A stretch of 64,000 nucleotides of DNA from Saccharopolyspora shandongensis. Its GTDB lineage: Bacteria > Actinomycetota > Actinomycetes > Mycobacteriales > Pseudonocardiaceae. Where the stretch lies: the NCBI RefSeq assembly GCF_900106995.1, contig NZ_FNOK01000057.1, positions 1 through 64,000 of the forward strand. The letters are read 5' to 3'. Made by a program: the position numbers and the translations under genes. Below the pieces are notes generated by a model. That model was given only the letters and a program-made list of their open reading frames with translations. It was not told where the DNA came from and did no database searches. Positions 58,010 to 64,000 of the stretch are shown piece after piece (the first letter of the stretch is position 1; every line of letters begins with the position of its first letter).

Positions 58010-59976
58010 GCCCGCGTCCAGCGGTGCCTGTCGGGCGCGCCTGGGCTGACGCCCGTTGGCGTGCTGTTGAGCCCCGCGCCGCGTTCACCAATACCCAGCA
58101 GGGCTGGCCGGGACGGTGCTTGACCTGCGGTGGGAAGACCAAGCACCGCTACGGGCGGGGTGGATGCAAGCCCTGTGCGAGGCTGCGACGGGGGGAACAC
58201 CGGCGGCTGCCGCCAGGCACGCGGCTGGCACGCATGCTCGCCGCAGGCCAGGTCCCGACCGCACCCGATCCGGGGCTGACCGCCGTTGCATGGCTCTCGC
58301 GCTGCCTGATCGCCGGGCACCCCGGTGCCCATACGGTCAAGGGCAAGCGCATCGGCAACTGCGGTCGGTGTGCGCATGAAGCCACGAGCCGCCGCAGCTC
58401 GGTGCCCAACCGCCTCGCCGACGCGCGAGCCCGCGCTCGATTAACCGAGCCCTTGGCCGACTACCGCGCGCGAGGCGACTGGCCACGACGATGTCTGGGA
58501 TGCGGACGGCTGGTCTCCAAGCGGCTCAGATTTTCTGGTAATCGCCCCTTCTCGGGTGGTTGTGACTACTGCTTGGCCGCTATTGGCGCAATCCGCCGCA
58601 GGGAGCTACCCGTCGACGTCGCCCTCGCCCGCGCGCTGTTGCGAGGTCAGCAACCGCTAGAACCCTGGTCTGGGAGCACGATGGGCGCTTGGCGGATGCG
58701 GTGCCTGATGTGCGGCCACGCCGCCCCGAAGACGCTGTCGCATTTGCATCAAGGGGTGGGGATCTGCGCGCGGTGCTCCCGCTACGGCTTCGATTCCGCT
58801 TCTCGTGCCGAGGTTTACGTGGTCACCCGGACGGTCGATCACGCAGGAAAATACGGCATCGGCGGTCTCGACAACGGCATCGACCGTGTAGGCCAGCACG
58901 AACGCGCGGGCTGGCAACTATACGAGCGCCTGGAATTCGACTACGGAGCCCAGGCCAGGCTGGTCGAAGACCTCGTCGAGGCGGAACTGCGGGTCGGTTG
59001 GGGCGTTCCCGCATTCCTCGGACCCCAGCAGGTACCTCAAGGTGGTTGGACCGAGACCTTCGATCTTCGCCGGTGTTCGGCTCAAGCCGTCTGGCGCCTG
59101 GTCGAGAGGTTCGCCGCGCAGGTCACCGGATCCGCTCTGCTGCCCGCCCCGGCACCCGCCAATCGTCGGCTGGCCTCCCAGCGCGAGGCGTGGCTGGAGG
59201 CCCTGCGGGCCGGAGCAGTACCTCTGGAGGAGTATCCAGGGGGCAGCGGTAAGCCCTGGCGGATGAGATGCCTGTGTTGTGGAAAAGCCGCACCACGGCG
59301 CCTGTCTCATCTACGTGAAGAGCGGACATGCTCGCGATGCCGCGGAATCTCTCGTCGCACCCCAACTTTCCGTGCTCACGCGCTGGCCCGAGCCGGCCTC
59401 GTTGAGCCGCTGGCCCAGATCCTGCCGACCTCGGCTCATCAGCCGTGGCCTGGTCGCTGCCTGGGCTGTGGAGCGCAGAGTAAGGTGCGGCTGGCCAATC
59501 TCAGCAGCGGAGAGGGCGGCTGTCTGCCCTGCGGACGCACCCGCAGCGCAGCAAAGATGCGGCTGAGCCAGGAGCTCAGCCGCATCCGGTTCCGCGCCCG
59601 GTTACTGGAGCCGCTGCAGGATTACCAGAACAACACATATCGAGTACGATGCCGCTGCCTGGTGTGCGGGCACGCGGCTCTGCGCACACCGGCGGCCGTG
59701 TTCACTGGCAACGCAGGATGCTCGAACTGCGAGAAGGCCCGCCTCGCCACTCGCTACCGCAGCCCGCAGGACCGCGCCGTCGCGACCATGCACATCGGCG
59801 GATGGCAACCGCTCGTTCCCTATTCCAACGCGAAAACCCCGTGGCCAAGCCGTTGCCTATTTTGTGGCACGCCCGAGCGCCCCCAGAAGACCAACGTCCA
59901 GCAGCGAGTGGCGGGCTCAGCCTGCGAAGGCGGTAACCGCCACAAGCCTGGGCGACAGCGTCGGCCACCGACGTAG
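58006..59976 (+). CDS. Zinc-knuckle repeat protein with a central GIY-YIG-like nuclease domain
   Basis: A 656-residue protein. It contains eight repeats of about 60-70 residues, each with a zinc-knuckle (W-x2-R-C-L-x-C-G ... G-C-x2-C) followed by a helix (A-R-A-x-L-x-E-P-L). Cysteine pairs: 38/41-54/57, 100 with 119/122 (degenerate), 163/166-186/189, 233/236-254/257, 422/425-442/445, 485/488-506/509, 551/554-572/575, 617/620-640 (degenerate). Residues 265-375 between repeats 4 and 5 fit a GIY-YIG/T5orf172-type nuclease: VYVVTR, KYGIGG, R294, H298, LVEDLVEAEL and GGWTETF with the terminal Glu. Likely a DNA-binding mobile endonuclease. GTG 58006 is coupled to the preceding gene. Confidence 0.7.
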   Translation: MSPRPAVPVGRAWADARWRAVEPRAAFTNTQQGWPGRCLTCGGKTKHRYGRGGCKPCARLRRGEHRRLPPGTRLARMLAAGQVPTAPDPGLTAVAWLSRCLIAGHPGAHTVKGKRIGNCGRCAHEATSRRSSVPNRLADARARARLTEPLADYRARGDWPRRCLGCGRLVSKRLRFSGNRPFSGGCDYCLAAIGAIRRRELPVDVALARALLRGQQPLEPWSGSTMGAWRMRCLMCGHAAPKTLSHLHQGVGICARCSRYGFDSASRAEVYVVTRTVDHAGKYGIGGLDNGIDRVGQHERAGWQLYERLEFDYGAQARLVEDLVEAELRVGWGVPAFLGPQQVPQGGWTETFDLRRCSAQAVWRLVERFAAQVTGSALLPAPAPANRRLASQREAWLEALRAGAVPLEEYPGGSGKPWRMRCLCCGKAAPRRLSHLREERTCSRCRGISRRTPTFRAHALARAGLVEPLAQILPTSAHQPWPGRCLGCGAQSKVRLANLSSGEGGCLPCGRTRSAAKMRLSQELSRIRFRARLLEPLQDYQNNTYRVRCRCLVCGHAALRTPAAVFTGNAGCSNCEKARLATRYRSPQDRAVATMHIGGWQPLVPYSNAKTPWPSRCLFCGTPERPQKTNVQQRVAGSACEGGNRHKPGRQRRPPT

Positions 59977-60072
59977 GGCTCGCGGAGGTTAGAAGGACCG
60001 CATCAAGAACGTTGTGCCAGAGGTTGAGTGCACCAGAAGCCGCGTGCACCATTGCTGGCACTGTCGCTTGGT

Positions 60073-60567
60073 TCACCGCCCGAGCACGCGGATAGTAGCT
60101 TCTGGTCGGCTCTGCTCGCGGAGTTGGGCGTTTTCAACCTCGAGGACGTGGATGATGCGGGCGTACCGCCCCAGTTGGTCGCTGAGCCGCGTGTGGACGG
60201 TGCGGAGGTCGGCGAGTTTCTGGCGGAGCCGGTCGTTGTCGGCCTGCAGTTGATCGGCGATCTTGGGGCGGTGGTCCTGGGAACGGACGAGCGCGTAGAA
60301 CAGGTCTTTCAGCCCGGTGTGCTTGTGAGTCAGCTTGTTGCGGCGCAGTCCGGCTTCCTCAGCGAGCGACTTGATGGTGAGTTGTCCGTTGGAACGCAGC
60401 GGGACGCCGATGAGCAGGCGGACCATGGCTTCGGTGATTGCCCGGACCTCGGTGGCGTCCTCGGTCCGGCTGGTGGCGGTGGCCTCGGCGGCTTGGGTCA
60501 GCGCGTCACGGATTGCGGTGGCGATCTCGGCTGCCGGCCGATGTTCTGCCTGCGGTTGCTCGGTCAC
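60073..60567 (-). CDS. Helix-turn-helix/coiled-coil partner of tyrosine recombinase
   Basis: A 164-residue protein. A helix-turn-helix-like region LTIKSLAEEAGLRRNKLTHK (about residues 63-82) is followed by a coiled coil DQLQADNDRLRQKLADLRTV and VLEVENAQLREQ. This resembles the small DUF6262-type proteins placed after large tyrosine recombinases of Tn554-like elements. ATG 60567 overlaps the recombinase stop by four bases, so it is coupled to it. Exact role is unknown; in Tn554 the third gene influences transposition frequency. Confidence 0.65.
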   Translation of the reverse strand: MTEQPQAEHRPAAEIATAIRDALTQAAEATATSRTEDATEVRAITEAMVRLLIGVPLRSNGQLTIKSLAEEAGLRRNKLTHKHTGLKDLFYALVRSQDHRPKIADQLQADNDRLRQKLADLRTVHTRLSDQLGRYARIIHVLEVENAQLREQSRPEATIRVLGR

Positions 60568-61490
60568 TGGGTGTTCTCCGACGAGTTCGGGAGGATGCGG
60601 GTGGCCTGGTGGCGGGTGATGATCTCGTTCAGCGTGGCCTGGCGCTGCCGCAGGCGTTGGTGAATCGGCAGCGGAACCAGCCCGTCGGTGATCTCGACGT
60701 CGATCCGGTCGACCTCGACCTGAATACGCTCGATGTGGGTGTCGGTGCGGGAGATGTTCGCGCAGGCACTATGGCATCGGTCCTGGCTCGGAGTGCGCTG
60801 TGGTTGAGTCCCGGGCTTGCCCCGGTTGGGATCGCAGAGTGCCTTGAGCGGGTCGTGATTGCAGGTCAACAGAGCCTTCGGGTGGTCGAAGACCTGCAGG
60901 CGGGGGTTGTCTAGCAGCGCCTTGTATTGGCGTTTGGAGGCGAAGCCGCCTGTGTAGGCAGCCTGAAATTCCTGGGTGGCGGCGATGTAGCGGGTGGCGG
61001 CTGGGCCGCTGACGCCCTCCCCGTGATCGAGCCGCTCGGCGGCCGCAGCGAGGGTGTCGGCGGTGGCCAGTGCCTGCTCGAGGTCGAGGATCTGCAGCAT
61101 GTCTACCCGGGAGCGGCCGCCGTAGGACTCCGCCAGCGAGGCTCGCAAGTGTCCATATTGGACAACGAGCGCGATTCGCCCGCCGGGCTGTCGGTTGATG
61201 AACCAGGCGACGGTGCGCCGCAATCGCCGCAGGGTGACCGCGCCGTCTGGGTCGGCGGGGATCACTTCGTGGTCGCGTTCGTGGGCGACGGCGAGGGTAT
61301 TCGCCCAGGCGGCGAACCGCGCGATCCGCGCGTTGGCGGTTCTCACGCTGATTGCGTCGCCCACGTAGGCGCAGGGTTTGGCGGACTTGGACAGCTCCCG
61401 CGGGAACAGCAGTGGGCTGGGCGAGCACCTCAGGCTGCTGAATTTCTTCAGAGGCGGCCCGCCCACGGGTCCAAGTTTGCCATGGCACAT
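60564..61490 (-). pseudogene. Large tyrosine recombinase (integrase), C-terminal portion
   Basis: Of about 308 residues from ATG 61490, those from SPLLFPRELSKSAKP onwards match the C-terminal catalytic part of roughly 700-residue actinobacterial integrases: LRRLRRTVAWFINRQPGG (Arg), VVQYGHLRASLAESYGG (His and the nucleophile Tyr), then the family tail with LLTCNHDPLKALC...DRCHSACANISRTD, a cysteine cluster. The N-terminal core-binding domain and first catalytic Arg region are missing, and the residues before SPLLFP look unrelated. Probably inactive. Confidence 0.7.
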
Positions 61491-61605
61491 GGTCAGCGAT
61501 CTTCTCTCAGGCCGCCTCGGCTCACTAGTATGAACGAAGTCGCCCCTACCTGGATGGCCGGACCGACTGGGACGGACTCCACCTCCAACAGGAAGATGTG
61601 TCACG

Positions 61606-63753
61606 ATGCCTTTGCAAGTTGTGTACGGGGAAAGTCGGAACCGAAGCACAGCTTCGCACCTGGCTGATGTGTTGGGGGGCGTAGTCGACGAGGGAACGGT
61701 CTACCTCGGTTATCCCGTACTTGCCACCGCTGATCAGCGCGTCGAGGTGGATGCTCTCTTGGTCAGCCGGACTAAGGGTCTGGTTGCCTTCCTGCTGGCG
61801 GATTCTGTACCCCACAGTGAGGAAGAGTGGGATGAAGTGATTGCCAAGCAGGACCGTCTGTACAACGTCCTGGAGAGTACCCTAGGAAAACACGATCAGC
61901 TCCGCTCTCGTCGTAAACTGGCAGTTGATATCGAGACCATGACAGTTTTTCCAGGCCCTGTAGAGAGTCTGCCTCCCGGGGCGCAGGGAGAGTACTGCGA
62001 TTTTCAGCAAGTGGCATCAAAAATAGCCGAGTTGCCTGGAATTGAAGATTCGATCGAACGGGCACTGCAAGCTGCACTTCAGCGTGTTACGACAATCAAG
62101 CCAATTAAGAAACGCTCCTCGGTCCAAGATGCTTCTTCGCGTGGAGCTGCGCTAAAGATCATTGAGCGCGGAATTGCCAACCTTGACCAATGGCAGAAGG
62201 CTGCAGCGATCGAGACACCGCAAGGCCCTCAGAGGATCCGTGGCCTTGCGGGCTCGGGAAAGACGGTGGTGCTTGCTCTCAAGGCGGCATACCTTCACAC
62301 TCAGCATCCCGAGTGGCGCATTGCCATGACCTTTCATTCTCGGGCCCTGTACCAGCAGATTACTGATCTGGTCGAGCGCTTTACTTTCGAGTATAGCAAC
62401 GACAGGCCGGACTACGACACTTTGCAGATCATGCATTCGTGGGGATCGAATGCACGGGCTGGCCTTTACAGTGAGATGGCTCGAGCTGTAGGAACGACGC
62501 CGCGGGATTGGAATTATGCGCGCGCCACTTACGGGATGGACGACGCATTTCAAGGAGTATGTCAAGAACTCCTTGGTATCGTTCGCCAAATCAATCCCGA
62601 ACCAATCTTCGACGCAGTGCTGATCGATGAGGCACAGGACCTCCCGCCCGAGTTTTTCCAGCTTGTCTACCGGCTCACTAAGGAGCCCAAACGTATCGTC
62701 TGGGGCTACGACGAGCTTCAGAAACTTTCCGAGTCTGCGATGCCGGAGACCGACGAACTATTTGGTACAGGGCCTTCGGGAGAAAGCCTAGTTAGTCTGG
62801 TTACGCGCGCTAAGGAGCCCCAAAGGGACATTGTCCTCCCGGTTTGTTATCGAAATACTCCCTGGGCTCTGGCGACTGCACACGCCCTGGGGATTGGTGT
62901 CTACAGAGACGGTGGTCTCCTGCAACACTTCGATGATCCAGCACTTTGGGCCGATATTGGGTATAACACTGTCCATGGTCGACTTGACTTGGGGGCACCG
63001 GTCACGCTAGAGCGGTCAGAGACGAGCTATCCGACCTACTTTCCAGAGCTCATCTCGGTTGATGATGCAGTTGTAATGCAGAAATTTGAAAGCCAAGATG
63101 CTCAAGACCTCTGGGTTGCGCAAGAGATCAAGAAGAACCTCATCGAGGATGAGCTTGAGCACGACGACATTCTGATCGTGCTGCCTGACGTGTACCGTGC
63201 TAAGTCCCGTGCGCCCCGACTCATGCGGACCCTCGCAGAGCACAATGTAAACTCGCACCTCGTTGGAGTAAGTACAAGCGTCGACGAGATTTTCATGCGA
63301 GAATCTGTCGCTTTGGCTCACATTTTTCGGGCCAAAGGAAATGAAGCGCCAATGGTGTACGTGGTCGATTCGCAACATGCAGCCAGCGAATATAATGCCG
63401 TAACTCGACGAAATACGCTCTTCACGGCCATTACGCGCAGCAGAGCTTGGGTTCGGATCGTCGGCTGGGGCGAAAGAATGGACCTGATCGCAAGCGAAGT
63501 CGATACCGTGCGCCAAAAGGGATTCAAACTGGACTTTACTATCCCAACGCTTGCCGAGTTGGCGGAGATGCGGCACATCAACCGGGATCGTTCCGAAGAC
63601 AACCGGGCGTCGGTCAAGAAGGCTACTGAAGGACTCCAGGCTTTTATAGAGGCGTACGAGCGACAGGAAATCGACCTGTACGACCTCCCTCCTGGCCTTA
63701 GGACACGTTTGGTCACGAAGATGCGGGAAGAGTTTCCACGTGGCGACGACTAG
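61606..63753 (+). CDS. SF1 helicase of a helicase-DUF2290 defence pair
   Basis: A 715-residue superfamily 1 helicase. Q-motif LDQWQKAA at 193-200, Walker A GLAGSGKT at 213-220, Walker B LIDEAQDLPPEFF at 339-351, VWGYDELQ at 365-372, VCYRNTPW as motif IV and TAITRSRAWVRIVG as motif VI. The N-terminal 70 residues resemble a NERD-type nuclease core (VEVDALLVSRTKGLVAFLL), but the E-x-K catalytic pair is not seen. GC content falls sharply and codon use is unlike the rest of the window, indicating transfer. The following DUF2290 gene overlaps its end. Helicase-DUF2290 pairs are a described anti-phage system from P2/P4-type satellites. Confidence 0.85.
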   Translation: MPLQVVYGESRNRSTASHLADVLGGVVDEGTVYLGYPVLATADQRVEVDALLVSRTKGLVAFLLADSVPHSEEEWDEVIAKQDRLYNVLESTLGKHDQLRSRRKLAVDIETMTVFPGPVESLPPGAQGEYCDFQQVASKIAELPGIEDSIERALQAALQRVTTIKPIKKRSSVQDASSRGAALKIIERGIANLDQWQKAAAIETPQGPQRIRGLAGSGKTVVLALKAAYLHTQHPEWRIAMTFHSRALYQQITDLVERFTFEYSNDRPDYDTLQIMHSWGSNARAGLYSEMARAVGTTPRDWNYARATYGMDDAFQGVCQELLGIVRQINPEPIFDAVLIDEAQDLPPEFFQLVYRLTKEPKRIVWGYDELQKLSESAMPETDELFGTGPSGESLVSLVTRAKEPQRDIVLPVCYRNTPWALATAHALGIGVYRDGGLLQHFDDPALWADIGYNTVHGRLDLGAPVTLERSETSYPTYFPELISVDDAVVMQKFESQDAQDLWVAQEIKKNLIEDELEHDDILIVLPDVYRAKSRAPRLMRTLAEHNVNSHLVGVSTSVDEIFMRESVALAHIFRAKGNEAPMVYVVDSQHAASEYNAVTRRNTLFTAITRSRAWVRIVGWGERMDLIASEVDTVRQKGFKLDFTIPTLAELAEMRHINRDRSEDNRASVKKATEGLQAFIEAYERQEIDLYDLPPGLRTRLVTKMREEFPRGDD

Positions 63754-64000
63754 GGCTGTCAGGGATGAAATCAACAACCTGCTGGACTATCTCCTCCAAG
63801 CGGAGATGGCCGCCTATATTAACGTCGTGTCAGTATCGGGATCCAGGGTCTCGTGGCACTCTCATAATCCAAATGCGGCCTTCTTGGTAAATCGAGGCGA
63901 TCCTGGCCTGCAAGATTATCGAGCATGGGTAGAATCTGGCTCCTATTCTGCTATTTTGCTCGATGGGGCGCTCCTGCAAATAACCTACGATATTGAGGGG
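63740..64000 (+). CDS. DUF2290-domain protein (partial, runs off the window)
   Basis: The first 87 codons of a gene that continues past the window end. From GTG 63740 (GGAAGAG seven bases upstream) the product starts VATTRAVRDEINNLLDYLLQ and includes DYRAWVESGSYSAILLDGAL followed by LQITYDIEG. The Y-S-x-x-L-x-D-G-A-L-L-Q-x-x-Y run is the N-terminal hallmark of DUF2290 proteins. It overlaps the helicase stop by 14 bases. Low GC matches the helicase gene. Second component of the defence pair. Confidence 0.78.
   Translation, partial: MATTRAVRDEINNLLDYLLQAEMAAYINVVSVSGSRVSWHSHNPNAAFLVNRGDPGLQDYRAWVESGSYSAILLDGALLQITYDIEG

Overview
The window is chromosomal DNA of a high-GC actinomycete. The codon bias, frequent GTG starts, ATGA/GTGA operon overlaps, a complete mycofactocin operon with an NDMA-type alcohol dehydrogenase, and many Tat and TetR proteins fit the Pseudonocardiaceae. 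Saccharopolyspora is my guess from protein style only; no ribosomal RNA is present to settle it.

Layout. 1-4.7 kb: a broken M14 carboxypeptidase tail next to foreign-looking DNA, a Tat-exported PhoD phosphatase, a SixA-type phosphatase and an AidB-like acyl-CoA dehydrogenase. 4.7-9.1 kb: a KAP NTPase fused to a receiver-like domain, three translationally coupled GNAT acetyltransferases and an SDR. 9.4-12.6 kb: a four-gene operon of unknown purpose (membrane-anchored cyclase-type repeat protein, two cupins, SDR). 12.7-25.3 kb: housekeeping and accessory genes, including a divergent Nramp transporter, DUF4383 and STAS proteins, an orphan molybdopterin dehydrogenase subunit, a CGNR regulator facing a hydrolase across a palindromic operator, and a GH116-type glycosidase. 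25.8-40.2 kb: MFS carrier, PatB-type lyase, APH kinase, MOSC, NUDIX, Pol IV, an Lrp regulator facing a transketolase-like enzyme, TetR/DUF2236, a Tat metallophosphoesterase and a universal stress protein.

40.3-54.1 kb is the metabolic centrepiece: an NDMA-dependent alcohol dehydrogenase, then mftR (reverse) and a twelve-gene forward operon: mftA, mftB, mftC, two FadH/OYE oxidoreductases, ETF alpha, a FixC-like ETF:quinone oxidoreductase, a FixX-like ferredoxin, ETF beta, an SDR, mftF and mftE. MftC with the MftB chaperone modifies the MftA C-terminus, MftE trims it and MftF glycosylates it. The SDR and alcohol dehydrogenase would use the cofactor, and the ETF/FixCX proteins would pass electrons to the quinone pool. 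The usual mftD gene is missing here.

From tRNA-Pro(GGG) at 54.14 kb to the end lies a decayed genomic island. It holds a truncated IS5-type transposase abutting the tail end of a contractile-tail sheath gene, a solitary Ku, a frameshifted DUF6262-type gene, a 656-residue protein with eight zinc-knuckle repeats around a GIY-YIG-like nuclease core, the C-terminal half of a large tyrosine recombinase with its coiled-coil partner, and finally a lower-GC pair, an SF1 helicase plus a DUF2290 protein (cut by the window end). That pair resembles the described helicase-DUF2290 anti-phage system.

An unlabelled intergenic repeat family occurs at least four times (25.57-25.74, 30.91, 35.09-35.40 and 49.92-50.08 kb). 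One copy sits inside the mycofactocin operon.
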